Shown: positions 10,779-22,540 of the stretch, in pieces
Layout of the letters: each line of letters begins with the position of its first letter
Numbering within the stretch: the stretch's first letter is position 1
DNA from: Nicotiana tabacum
Lineage: Eukaryota; Streptophyta; Magnoliopsida; Solanales; Solanaceae
Direction of reading: 5' to 3'
DNA length: 64,000 nt
NCBI RefSeq assembly: GCF_000715075.1
Contig: NC_134101.1
Location: 151,131,084-151,195,083, forward strand
Position numbers and translations under genes: made by a program
Notes under the pieces: generated by a model
Database searches by the model: none
The model's input: the letters and a program-made list of their open reading frames with translations, nothing else
What the model was told of the DNA's origin: nothing

Positions 10779-11950
10779 CCAAGACATGAGACGGATCGCC
10801 AATATACTTCCGGAGCATAAAAACATGAAATACCGGATGCACACTTGACAAGCTGGGTGAAAAAGCAAGCTTGTAAGCCACCTCCTCTATCCTTTGAAGC
10901 ACCTCAAAAGGCCTAATGAACCGGGGGCTCAACTTGCTCCTCTTCCCAAATCTCATAACACCGTTTATGGGTGATACCTTCACCAAAACCTTCTCCCTAA
11001 CCATAAAAGACACACCACATACCATCCTATCCGCATAACTCTTCTGCCTAGACTGCATTGTACAAAGCCGCTCCAGAATCAATTTCACCTTATCTAATTC
11101 ATCCTGAACCAAGTCTGTACCCAAGAGTCTAGCCTCACATGGCTCAAACCATCCTACCAGAGACCTACACCTCCTCCCATATAAAGGCTCGTATGGAGCC
11201 ATCTGAATACTCGACTGATAACTGTTGTTATATGCAAACTACACGAGCGGCAAAAACTGGTCCCATGAACCCCCAAAGTCAATGACTCAAGCACTCAACA
11301 TGTCCTCCATTATCTGAATAGTGCGTTCGGACTGCCCATCCGTCTGAGGGTGAAAAGTTGTGCTCAACTCAACCTGAGTACCCAACTCTTGTTGCACGGT
11401 CCTCCAAAACTACGATGTAAACTGAGTACCTCTATCTGAAATGATTAAATTGGGACATCATGAAGGCGAACAATCTCTCTGATATGAATCACAGCCAACC
11501 GCTATGAAGAATAGGTAGTGCTCACAGGAATGAAGTGCACAAACTTGGTCAGTCGATCCACAATCACCCAAATAGCATCGAACTTTCTTAAAGTCCGTGG
11601 GAGCCCAAGTATGAAATCCATGGTGATTCGCTCCCACTTCCACTCTAGAATCTCCATCTGCTGAAGCAGGCCACCCGTTCTCTGATGCTCATATTTTACC
11701 TGCTGACAGTTGAGACACCTATTTACAAACCCAACTATATCTTTCTTCATTCTCCTCTACCAATAGTTCTGCCTCAAAAATCTTGATACATCTTTGCGGC
11801 ACCCGGATGGATGGAATACCGCGAACTATGGGCGTCCTAAAGAATTAACTCTCGAATCCCATCTACATTGGGCACACATATCCGACCCTGCATCCTCAAT
11901 ACCTCATCATCACCAATAGTCACATCTCTGGCGTCATCATGCAGAACCTT
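10779..11950 (-). pseudogene. Element F integrase pseudogene, C-terminus missing
   Basis: The zinc-binding end (RCLNCQQ) and first catalytic Asp (ERITMDF) lie in the open stretch 11502-11750. The second Asp and the Glu region (reverse complement of about 11430-11330) are in other frames, so frameshifts separate them. The open stretch 10732-11202 carries the MAPYEPLYGRR, QKSYAD, KLSPRFIRPFEVL and HPVFHVFMLRKYIGDPSHVL blocks, after which homology ends abruptly at 10779. No chromodomain remains. Confidence 0.85.
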
Positions 11951-12099
11951 GTCCTTGAGGACAAGCAAATGAGGGTCATCATATTGACGCTCTCTGATGC
12001 AATTGAATAAGGACGACCGAGAAAATACACAAGCTAGGACCTAAGTAGGATTCAAAATATCTAATCTCACGAACCGATTGGCCAAGGCCTGAATGTAAA

Positions 12100-13420
12100 C
12101 TGCCAAAGGTCTCTCCCCAAAAGGAAGGAATGCAAGACTACCCATACTCACTGCTTTTCTACTCAAGCATCGACCACCACATTGGCTTTTCCTAGATGAA
12201 ACAAAATATTAATATCATAGTCCTTTAGCAGCTCCAACCATCTCTGCTGCCTGAAATTGAGATCCTTCTATTTGAACAAGTGCTGGAGGCTACGATGATC
12301 AGTAAACACCTCACAAGACACACTATAGAGATAGTGCCTCCAAATCTTTAATGCATGAACGATGGGAGACAACTCCAAATCATGAATAGGGGAGTTCTTC
12401 TCATGGGGCTTCAACTGACGAGAAGCATAAGCAATCACTCTACCCTTAGGCATCAACATACACCCAATGCTGACCCGAGAAGCATCACAATATACTATAT
12501 AAGAACCTGAAGCTAATGGCATAACTAACACTGAAGTTGTTGTCAAGGCAGTCTTGAGCTTCTGAAAGCACGCCTCACACTCATCCGACCACCTGAAAAG
12601 AGCACCCTTTTAGGTCAATTTGGTCAAGAGTGATGCAATAGATGAAAATCTCTACACGAACCGACGATAGTAGACAGCCAAACCAAGAAAGCTACGAATC
12701 TCTTTGGCTAAGGATAGTTTGGGCCAATTCTAGACCGCCTCTATCTTCTTCGGATCAACCTGAATGCCCTCGGTGGACACTACGTGCCCCAAAAACACCA
12801 CTGAACTGAGCCAAAACTCACACTTGGAGAACTTAGCATAAAGTTTCTCCTCCCTCAACTGCTGTAGTACAACTCTCAAAGGCTGAGCGTGCTCCTCCTG
12901 GCTACGAGAGTACACTAGAATATCATCAATGAATATAATAACAAATGAGTCGATATAAGGCCGAAGCACGTTGTTCATCAAATGCATGAACGTTGCTGGG
13001 GCGTTGGTCAGCCCAAAAGATATGACAAGGAACTCATAATGACCATATCAGGTCCTAAAAGTTGTCTTAAGAATGTCCGAGACCCTAATCTTCAACCGGT
13101 GATGCCCTGACCTCAAGTCGATCTTGGAGAACACCCTCGCTCCCTAAAACTTGTCAAATAAATCGTCAATACAAGGCAAATTATACTTGTTCTTGATTGT
13201 GACTTTGTTTAACTGCCTATAATTAATGCACATTCTCATAGTGCCATCCTTCTTCTTCACAAATAGAACAGGTGCACCCCAGGGTGACACACTAGGTCGA
13301 ATAAACCCTTTATCGAGGAGTTCCTAAAGTTGCTCTTTCAATTCCTTCAACTCCGCTGGCGCCATACGATACGGTGGAATAAAATGGGCTGAGTACCCGG
13401 CAGCAAATCAATACCGAAGT
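12100..13420 (-). pseudogene. Element F reverse transcriptase/RNase H pseudogene
   Basis: The reverse transcriptase shows catalytic FIDD at 12922-12933 (minus) followed by KFSKCEFW and FLGHVVS. In-frame stops are visible at 13324-13326, 13144-13146 and 13048-13050, the last at a position normally holding Arg (CGA to TGA type). RNase H is recognised at 12268-12546 by [25 protein letters not shown] and [11 protein letters not shown]. Further stops separate the two. Family, order and spacing match A and H. Confidence 0.9.
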
Positions 13421-13990
13421 CAATATCCCTATACAACGGCATGCTTGGCAGGTCTACAAGAAACACATCCGAAAAATCCCTTACCACCGGAATCGAATCA
13501 ATAGTATGAGTCTCTACACTAACATCCCTCACAAAGGCAAAATAAGAAAGACACCCCTTCCCAACCATTCGTCGGGCCTTAAAGAATGAAATTACTCTAC
13601 TGGGAACATACTCCAATGAACCTCGCCACTCAATGCGTGGCAACCCCGGCATAGCCAACATCACAGTCTTAGCATGACAATCTAGAACAGCATGACATGG
13701 AGACAACCAATCCAAACCCTATATCACATCAAAATCAACCATACTGAGCAGCAAAAGGTTTACTCAGTTCTCCAAACCCCCAATAATCAACACACAAGAC
13801 CGATATATGCTGTTCACAATAATAGTATCGCCCATAGAGGTAGATACATAAATAGATAAAATAAGAGACTCACGGGGCATGTCTAAATAATGAGTAAAAT
13901 ATGACGACACATATGAAAAAGTCGAACTAGGATCAAATAATATAGAGGCATCCCTGTGGCAAACTGAGAAAATACATGTGTTCACAACAT
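13421..13990 (-). pseudogene. Element F protease pseudogene
   Basis: Retropepsin-like region. ILFDPSSTFSYVSS lies in the open stretch 13764-13985, with the catalytic Asp before Pro-Ser-Ser. The second half (MDWLSPCHAVLD and a VMLAMPGLPRIEW block) is in the open stretch 13347-13715. A stop lies between the two. Confidence 0.82.
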
Positions 13991-15515
13991 CTGAAGCAAT
14001 AGTATCTGCTCTGGCAGGAACTGCATAGAAACGGGCCTGACCACCACCTGATCGACCTCCCCCTCTAGAGAGACCCCTAGTTGATTGACCCCCACCCCTA
14101 GCTACCTGGGCGGGTGGTGAAGGAACTGGTGCTGAAGTCGATGGCTGACTCCACTGCTGAGGCGGACCCCCATGACGACGAGGACACTACCTCCACATAT
14201 GCCCAAACTCTCCAAACTCAAAACAACCCCCAGGTGCTGGTGATAGGGACAGAAGGGAACCCCAAGCACCGGGATAACTTGTAGAAGAACATGGCATGGA
14301 GGAGCCTTAAACTGATGGAGCACGGGACAAACTCTAGGGTGGGAGGGCACAAAGTGATGACTGCCTCTGATGAGAACTCTGAGAGCCATGGCCTGATGAT
14401 GCACCATGGTGAACTGGGCAGGCTGACAGAGCATGTCTGAATGAACGACCTCTACCGTACTAGAACTGACCCCCATGAGGAGCACCACCAAAACTACCAG
14501 ATATACGGGGCCTCTTGACCTCTCGCTCCACTCGCTCCTGGTGGAAAATCAACTCTATGACACGAGCAATGTCAACAACCTCCTTAAAAGAAGCACTAGA
14601 CACTCTCTCTCTAGTCATAAGAATCCGCAGCTGATATGTGAGGCCATCCACAAACCTCTTGATCCTCTCCCTCTCTGTGCGAACCAAACAAATAGGCCAA
14701 CTTAGAAAATCTCATCTCGTACTGCATCATTGTCATATCATCCTGAAGCAACTGCTCGAACTACCTGCGCAACTCCTTTCTGTGGGACTGCAACACATAC
14801 TTCTCCAGGAAGAGAACGGAGAACTGCTGCGAGGTAAAGGGCACTGAACCAACATGCCTATACCTCTCATAAGCCTTCCACCAAGTGAAGGCAGCTCCAG
14901 AGAACTAAAATGTAGTGAACGAGACCCCACTGGTCTCTATAATACTCGTTGTACGGAGAATCCTCTAACACTTGTCCAAGAAACCCTGGGCATCCTAACC
15001 CTCTGTACCACTGAAAGTCGGAGGCTAAAGTCTACCAAACCTCTCCAATGTCCGTTGCTCATCATCATCCATGACTGGAACCACATAATCCTGAGCAGGT
15101 GCAACCGACTGGGTTGGTGGTGCCCCCGGTGTTTGAAGTCCCTGAACAACCTTCTCGGGTGTCCGGGCAGCGGGAGTCTGAGTGCCTCACATGCCTGAGA
15201 AGTGGCCACAGTAGTAGAAATAGAGACCGCCTGATCAAGACTGGTGCACACGGTCAGAATTTAAACTAAGGTCTCCTGAAGACCTGGAATCACGAAGGGA
15301 ACAACTGGTGCCTGAGCTGGTCTCGTTGGTTCATCCACAACTGAGACTTGATCCTGTAGTGGGGCAACTGGCGGATATGCAGGTGCTACCCTAGCTGATG
15401 TGCGGGTTACACCCCTGCTCCTACCACGGCCTCTACCATGACCTCAACTACTTGTTGCCCCAACTGGTGGTATTGGTGGCTGTCCGTCCTGTCCGGTAGC
15501 ACGTGTCCTCACCAT
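13991..15515 (-). pseudogene. gag: Element F gag pseudogene
   Basis: The start is the ATG at 15515-15513 (MVRTRATGQDGQPP). The N-terminal half is rich in Pro/Gly/Arg, followed by the gag core around 14950-14500 in shifting frames (KAYERYR, LFLEKYV, RIKRFVDGL) and the open piece 14460-14687. The zinc knuckle at 14184-14225 is damaged: the second Cys reads Phe (CFEF), and a TAG replaces the residue before the last Cys. The protein would have formed the particle and bound RNA; the gene is dead. Confidence 0.82.
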
Positions 15516-15697
15516 CCGAGAGAGAATAGAATAACAGAAGTTTATTTACAAGAATCAACAGATTCACATGATAAAAATTTAAGAATGTGGAATTTTGTAA
15601 AGGTTCTATAGCCTCTCGAAGATAAGTACAAATGTCTCCGTATTGATACACAAAACTCTACTAAAGCTGCTCATAACCCATGAGACCTATGTAACCT

Positions 15698-15714
15698 AGG
15701 CTCTGATACTAACT
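15698..15714 (-). promoter_or_regulatory. Primer binding site of element F (iMet tRNA, mutated)
   Basis: The minus strand reads TAGTATCAGAGCC next to the LTR end, against TGGTATCAGAGC in the other elements. One G to A change lies in the critical first triplet. Confidence 0.85.
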
Positions 15715-17085
15715 TGTCACGACCCAAAAACTAACCCTATCATGATGGAGCCTATCGTGGTACTAGGAAAGCCGACACATTATCAAAATAAATTGATATT
15801 TCATTTCAAAGATAATCCCAAATCTATTTAATATAAAACCTTCATAAAGGAGTTCAAATCAAAACGAGTGTACGGAAAAGAAAGCCTGACATCAGGGTGT
15901 CACTAGTCATGAGCATCTACTACAACCGTCGGACAATATCGAGACTAACATAGTCTAGAAATAACTGAATACAACTAAGGAAAGATAAAGAGTGAGGGAA
16001 GAAGGGTTGCGGTCGCCAGGCATCTACCTTGCTAACTCTGATGGGTCTGTAATAGAACAATCAACACCTGCTACCATGACAAAAAATGCCCGGATCTGCA
16101 CACAAGGTCCAGGGAGTAACGTGAGTACGCAAACTCGGTCAGTAACAACAGTAAATAAAGATTGAGAAGTAGTGGTGAGGAATACTGCAACTAAAGTTCA
16201 TACCACAGAAACAAAGTAAAATACGACACGCTTTTAAAACTATAGTTTGAACTAAATCAGCTTGTTCAAATCCAGTTCTAGTAAAATCATTTTAAAAATA
16301 TCTTTCAACAGTTTTTAAAAAAGGCTAAATGCAAAGGTGAGCAAAAATGATGAAATCATAAACAGCCCCTCGGGCAAACATCGCTCATATACAGCCCCTC
16401 GAGCAAACCTTACCATCGCTCGTATACAACCCTTCGGGCAAACCTCGCCATCAGTCAGCACTAGGCACTTGCACTCAGTAGGTACCTATGCTCACTAGGG
16501 GTATGCAGACTCCAGAGGGGCTCCTTCAACCCAAGCACTATAACAAGCCAATCATAGCATAAATCAATCAGGCCCTCGGCCTCACTCTGTCATGAATTAG
16601 TAAAACATGCTACGGCATGCAGCCCGATCCCATAAATTTCCTCATATATTAGGCCCTCGACCTCACTCAGTCATAACCTCTCCAGCCTCTCGGGCTCTCA
16701 GAAAACAAGGTATTCAGCCCAAAGAATGTTTATATGATGCATTAAAATGGAGTAATAGAAACTGAGTTATGCAGTAAATAAGTATAAACATGATAGAGTA
16801 TATATTTCCAATCGAAAACAATGAGAGGATAGCAATAAAAGACCTCTAAGGGCCCAAACAACACTAGCATAAGGCGTAAACATGGCATCCAACCCGATTT
16901 ACAGAAATTCTTTTTAAAACAAGTAAGAAGTATGTAGTTTCAACAAAATATTCAACTTTACAGTGATACGGGACGTACCAAGTCACAATACCCAATGGTG
17001 CACGCCCACACGCCCGTCACCTAGCATGTGCATCACCTCAAAATAGTCACATGACACAAAATTTGGGTTTCATACCCTCAGGATA
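15715..17085 (-). repeat. Element F 5' LTR, 3' part (1371 bases)
   Basis: The minus-strand LTR ends GGGTCGTGACA at 15715. It is related to the LTRs of H and I, with the same ATACCCTCAGGA stretch just before the break, the same hairpin cluster and an acceptor-like CTTGTGTGCAG near 16095. Homology stops at about 17085, where the LTR of G begins. Confidence 0.8.
16366..16700 (-). repeat. Mini-hairpin cluster in element F LTR
   Basis: Inverted repeats with CTC loops (GAG on the minus strand) include GCCC-CTC-GGGC at 16366-16376 and AGGCC-CTC-GGCCT at 16570-16582. Near-copies with a wobble pair or one mismatch occur near 16390, 16650 and 16685. Confidence 0.7.
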
Positions 17086-19180
17086 TGTTTTCGTACGTGA
17101 GAGTATTCGTAAATCAATTGATGTAAGCTCATAAATAAGATCAACTTTGAAAGTACATAAAGTAAGTTAATCATGTTACAATGGAGGTTACAAATAGTTA
17201 AGATCATGAATACCAAGTACCAAGAGGGTTTGAAGGCTTCGAAGCTAAATGAATTGAAGAAAATAAGTTTCGTCGAAAGTCGACAAGTTGGGAATGTTGT
17301 AACATGTACTTTTGGGGCGAGAATAGGGTGTTTAAAATTATAAGGAGATTATGTTATGAGTTATTTTAGTCGTATGATAGACGTGTGTTATGATTTAAAT
17401 TCAAGTGAGTTTTCGAACAAAAGTTGGAAAAGGTCATCACAAGTTGCATTCATAAATGTGTTGAAACTTAGGTCAAATGTAACTACAATTTTCTCCCAAT
17501 ATACTTTGAGTTATGGGGTGTACCACGCATAAAATTGAAGATATATGAGTTTATTTTATAACTCATCAAACCTTTTATCAATACGACATTGTAGTATAGA
17601 GATATATGCATTTTTGCAAGACCGCGTAGGCTGTTAGGTGACAAGTAGGTGTGTCACCTACTTGGTTAAATGAGAGCCCAAAAAGAGGCAATTTCGTGTC
17701 AGCCAAAGAGACCATTTAAGGGCTTATCTCCTGAAAAAAAATTAATTATATATCACAAATAACCAGACCTAAACCTCTTCAAACTTCCTCCCAAAAATTA
17801 CCCACAAACCCTAGTTGATTTTCTCTTCCTTTTCAAGTTCTAATTGGGGGTAAACCTAGAGTTTGAAGAACAAAGATAGGAGCTGAGTTACCCAAAAAAT
17901 AAGGTATGCTTACTGCTATATTTCATCCATTTTTTCTGCTCTAAATTCTTGGTAAGTCGTTCTATAGTTGTAAGAACTCACAGGACGGTGATCGGAAGCA
18001 GTAAGTTCGAGTTATTCACTTGTAGCAGACTGCTTTGTATTGCTGTTGGGATGCGTGTTTTACTACTATTTTATGGAGTTTTGAAGGAGTAAGGGTGTGA
18101 AGAAACACCACATATATGTAGGGTGGAGGGATGCTCATTCGTTATAACATTTTTGGGCCATTTGACACTACTACGATGGTCGTTTTGTATATTAAGAGAT
18201 TGGGGTGTGTTGGGCTGTTTTGTAGTATTTTGTGGTGTAGATAAGGTTGGAAAATAATGTATATATGTTGATATTGTTGTGTTCTTGTATCGTTGGTATT
18301 ATCTTGAATTTGTAGGAAGTAAGGATTATAGGGGAGATGCTGCCCATTTTTATACAAAATAAATTTGTCGTCCGTTGTGCGATAGTTGTACCTTTCGTAA
18401 CATAATGATAGTATTATTATAGTTGTTGTAGATTAAGGTGTGAGAGACGAGTTCAACTTGGTGATTGGAAAGATTGTGATAAGGTATGTTAAGGTTAAAC
18501 GTTTTTTTTTCATTTGGCATGATCCAGTAACTACATGTGTTTGACAACGAGACATAAAGAGAAGTTCATACTCCTGAATTTATATACACTATCCTAGTCT
18601 CATAAGTTACAATATTCTCTCTTATCGGGAATTCATATTCAGATTAGTTTTGTCTTACGTTAGCCAAGAGAGAAGAGAGTTTGTATATATATACAGTATT
18701 ACAATATTTTTACCACCATCGAACTATAATCGATGGGCAGGCCTCTGTTGGGAAGTACTACTGTATTTTCACCACCATTGAGCTATAATCGGTGGGCAGG
18801 CCCTATAGGGCAATGTCAGATCAAATGGTAAGTATATATACCGAGCCTGCTATGGTGGAGCGCCTATGAGCGAGCCCAAAATGGCCTAGATACAGAGCCT
18901 AATATGGCCAATAGCCTCTGAGCGAGCCTAATACGGCAGAGCCGTTACACATACCAGGCCTTATAGGGCCAGACAACTATTTTACATGCTATATGGAGAG
19001 AGTTGAGTCAGTATCAGCAGGTAAGCATATCTTTAGATTATCTTTGACTCCCAGTTACATTCAGTTATTATATTATCATTTGAGTTTCAACTTTCAGTTA
19101 TTCTATTGCTTTACATACTCGGTAAATTATTTCGTACTGACGTGCCTTTTGCTGGGGATGCTGCATTTCATGCCTACAGG
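17086..19180 (+). repeat. Element G 5' LTR, first part
   Basis: 2095 bases of non-coding LTR. It has a donor-like AAG/GTATGC (intron from 17904), duplicated blocks with ATCGATGGGCAGGCC/ATCGGTGGGCAGGCC (about 18717-18745 and 18778-18805), and repeated words AGCCTAATATGGCC/AGCCTAATACGGC (about 18895-18940). The last bases before D (ending CTACAG at 19179) look like a splice acceptor. Confidence 0.72.
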
Positions 19181-21307
19181 TGTCACACCTCCTCTTTAAC
19201 CCGAGAAGGAATTATGTATCATAACTATATCACGGGAACTATACCCATAATCACGATGATTTATTAATCACACATAAAGAAAGCTACGATGTTCGAGAGT
19301 TGTTTATTTGTTCCTAAATTCAAGGCTATTGAAGGTCATGTATCATGGAACAGGACCGCATAATGCTATCTCGAATATAGGAGAGGTGAAATTGTTTTGA
19401 TTAGATTTTTATGACAAAACCCATTACTGCTGCTAGGCAAGCATTACTCCAAGATTATTCAATGGGATTACACAAATCATTTTTCTATCCAAAAAAATCT
19501 CAAAAAAAGGTTAGTTGACCAAGAACACAACAATGGAGACGCATGTGTTTGGAAATATTCAACAGGTTAGTTAAACACTTAGACTAACAGCTTTTGGAAA
19601 GAAAGAAAATTGTGCATTAAATCTCAAGCACTGACTAGCAAATGGTTTAAAGAATTTCAAGCTAATTCATAAGCTCCCATGGATAGTACATTATTTACTT
19701 GCTGCAGCATGAAAAACCTTCAGCTCATACTCCAATAATTTCCAGCATATATTACATACAAATGGGAATAAGCAATTAACAAAGAATAGAGAATTTTCAG
19801 TGTTTATTATAATCCCACTCAATTAGCTAATGATGAAACACATTTTCCTTAAAAAACACATACACATCTCCAGGCTATATAGTTTTCAGTTCCTCCAAAT
19901 AGCTTCTCGATTTATCAGGATTGGAGTATTCCAGCAAATCAGAATCTGGTGCATATTACTCCAAAATGAACAAAGTCACAAGACTGACATTTAACAGCAA
20001 AATTTAGAGATGGTGCACATATCATTAACTACACCTCAAACTAACGATACTTATGCCCACAGATTGCACACGAGGTGCAGCGTCGATTTCCATACTCATT
20101 TTGGCCATTATCACTTAAGTCCGCAGCATGTTCCAGGTATCAGTTAAATCAAACACCTCAATCAAAGTTATAACATTGCACTTATGCTAAATAAGATTTC
20201 AACACGTTCAAATATGCTAAAACTAAATTTCAAAAGATTCAAACAATTGAAGCACATGAGCTAGAAGTGCATCTACAATTTCATTACGAATCAGAGAGGA
20301 GATACATGATTGGGACATGTACCTGGTCTCTTAGGAATCAACATAAAATTGCCAAAGAAAGGCTAGAAAGGAGGAAAAGTTGGAGTTCAGCTGTAGTTTA
20401 TTTGCAAAACAACTTCAATTACCAGTTTAAATCACCTTGAAAAAACTCAGGAAAGTGTGAATAAAATCTTCAAAGCTCGATTTCACTTCAAGTTCTACTT
20501 GAAATCTTTATTTTTTTTGCATTTTTCAGAGCTTTTGTTTTTGTCCTCACATCTGATCTTTGAACTCGAATTCAGAATGTGAGTGTGTGCGTCGATGACT
20601 GAGAGAGGTGAGAATTGTGTGATTTCTTTTTCAGGAGATGATGGGAAGGTCTACTCTTTGTCTTTTGGAGCAGATTAAGGGCACCGTTTGCTCTGATTTT
20701 TGGGAGCAGGGATGCCATTGTTCTCCTCTCCTAGGTCTAGATTTTAGGGACTTTAATGAAAGAGGGGCTTGGGCCGGTTCGTGTAGGCTAATTATTTGGG
20801 CCGAAGTTTTTGGACTTATTTTGTATTAAATTGGCCCAATTTCAAAAAAAAAACACTTGTTCAATTCCCCCTTTTATTTCCTTTTCTTTTTTTCTTTAAT
20901 TAAATATTCTTTATTAAATTCCTAAATTAATCTAAATTATCGAACTAACTAATTATCTAATTTTAATAATTATAAAAATAACTTGATCCTAATTAAAAGA
21001 GAAAAACAATAATGTAAAAATTAAAAGGTAAAAATGTAAAAATGAGTCATTTTTGTGATTTTTATTTTTTAATAAAACAATAATTAACTAATTAATCCTA
21101 AAAATGTAAAAACAAAACCTAAATGCAATGCATGGTATTTTTGACATTTTCATGATTTTAATAAAAATTAAACGTGCACAAAAATGCAAACAATTAGCAA
21201 AAAAAATCCTACAAAATTCATATAAAATGGAAAATAATAATTAGAAAAATCTACTTTCTTGGATTCTATAGGAGTAATTCATATAGGGCAAAAATTATGT
21301 GCTCATA
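19181..21307 (-). repeat. Element D 3' LTR (2127 bases, with internal deletion)
   Basis: It is collinear with 29535-32143, but about 528 bases corresponding to 29558-30085 are missing at 19207/19208. It has about 34 bases near 19665 that the 5' LTR lacks. The native start reads TATGAGC against TGTGAGC in the 5' LTR. A 380-base AT-rich stretch (about 20870-21250) shows no gene. Confidence 0.88.
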
Positions 21308-21320
21308 ACTGCCCCTCTTT
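21308..21320 (-). promoter_or_regulatory. Polypurine tract of element D
   Basis: The minus strand reads AAAGAGGGGCAGT directly before the 3' LTR. The equivalent position of element E reads AAAGAGGGGTAGC. Confidence 0.82.
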
Positions 21321-22065
21321 GCTTAGAAACACGAAGAATTTTCGGGCAAAGATAAAAATGAGCAATTACGAGGGATTTTTGCACATTTGAAACTCCAAGA
21401 GAAACATCTTTTGAAAAAGCCGGACCGAACCTTGCTTCAGATGTTGACTACATATCCTTGGCTATAAATGAATCAGGTCAATGTAGTTCTAAAAGTTTTG
21501 GTAGCTGGGACTACCGGGAAACAGTGATTTCATTGCTGTTGCTGCTTGTTGAGCTCCTTATTACACCGAAATAAAAGATAAAAAGCTAAACTAGCTAAAC
21601 CTATCAACTACGAGTTACAAGATTCCTATCTATAAACCTCCAAAGCTTGATCTTGAGTCTTGGATGGTTTTTCCTGCAGACTCTGATCTGAATCTTGATG
21701 CTCGTTAGATGCAACCGCTGGTTCATTCTTCTTCAGCTTTTCGGATCAAGGCGGGACATGCGAAGCTTGTGACTTCAATCAAATTTTGAGTGGTCCGCAT
21801 CTTTTCTCCGCTTCTGCAACTTGAGTTCAACTTCTTTTCTTGTTTCCTCTTTTCTTTTATTTGGGTTGAGACTTCTTCTTTTGGTCATCTCAAACCTTGT
21901 GCCTCACGATTAAAACCTGTTTAGGCACCAAAGCAAATAAACGAATGAAATTATTCTACCCTAGTTTTCACTAGGAAAATTTTGTGAGTTATTCTAACAA
22001 AATTCTAAACTACTTCTTTATTGAAAGCAATAAAAGTCAAGATTGTGTATCCTTGGGAAAAAGAT
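21321..22065 (-). other. Element D 3' untranslated region next to the LTR
   Basis: No open frame. It holds one copy of the recurrent structured motif (21421-21490). Its length and place match the stretch 58783-59535 in E. Confidence 0.65.
21421..21490 (+). repeat. Recurrent structured motif, copy 1 (element D)
   Basis: It shares GGACCGAACC, TTG, a CTACNTATC block, AATCAGGTC and GTAGTTC with the copies at 25258, 28175, 28705 and 58861. CTACAT (21448-21453) is complementary to ATGTAG (21481-21486). Confidence 0.75.
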
Positions 22066-22432
22066 ATTAGGGAGTGGAGGCCCTATATCTAACATGAAAT
22101 CAACTAGGGATTGGAGGCCCTGAGTTGGGAAAGTGACTAGGGAGTGGAGACCCTATGTCTAAAATAAACTCAACTAGGGAGTGGAGACCCTATGTTGGAA
22201 AATTGATTAGGGAGTGGAAATCCTATGTCTAAAATAAAATCAACTAGAGAGTGGAGACCCTATGTTGGAAAAACGACTAGGGAGTGGAGACCCTATGTCT
22301 AAAATAAAATCAACTAGGGAGTGGAGACCCTATGTTGGAAAAACGACTAGGGAGTGGAGACCCTATGTCTAAAATAAAATCAACTAGGAATTGGAGGCCC
22401 TATGTTGGAAAAGAGACTACTGACTTGTGTAC
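22066..22432 (-). repeat. Minisatellite 1 of element D (70-base dimer, hairpin units)
   Basis: About eleven units of 33 or 37 bases alternate to give a 70-base period (for example CTAGGG starts at 22277 and 22347). Each unit has TAGGG and CCCTA flanking an eight-base loop. Alternate units differ in their tails (TCTAAAATAAAATCAA against TTGGAAAAACGA). The first and last units are diverged. Confidence 0.9.
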
Positions 22433-22540
22433 CTATGCTAAAATGAACTAAGAAGGATTTTCTTTCTTTTTTCTTTTCAGAAAAACATCATCATTTTTTT
22501 TCTTTGCCTCCCTTTTTTAATCGAGACATCCCCTTTTTTG

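Larger units (their letters stand above)
10779..17085 (-). mobile_element. Element F: Tekay-type Ty3/Gypsy, outermost element of the nest
   Basis: On the minus strand the order is a partial 5' LTR (15715-17085), iMet primer site, gag, protease, reverse transcriptase/RNase H, and integrase cut off at 10779. The chromodomain tail, polypurine tract and 3' LTR are missing because fragment J interrupts integrase. The 5' LTR is interrupted on the right by element G. Pol is close in sequence to that of H, but F also keeps gag, so it shows what H and I have lost. Confidence 0.85.

Noticed and set aside
20638..20829. Open frame of 63 codons in the 3' LTR of D
   Set aside because: It is disrupted in the corresponding part of the 5' LTR and shows no domain.
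20870..21250. AT-rich stretch as a matrix attachment region or origin
   Set aside because: Base composition alone is the only support, and the same stretch is repeated in the other LTR of D.
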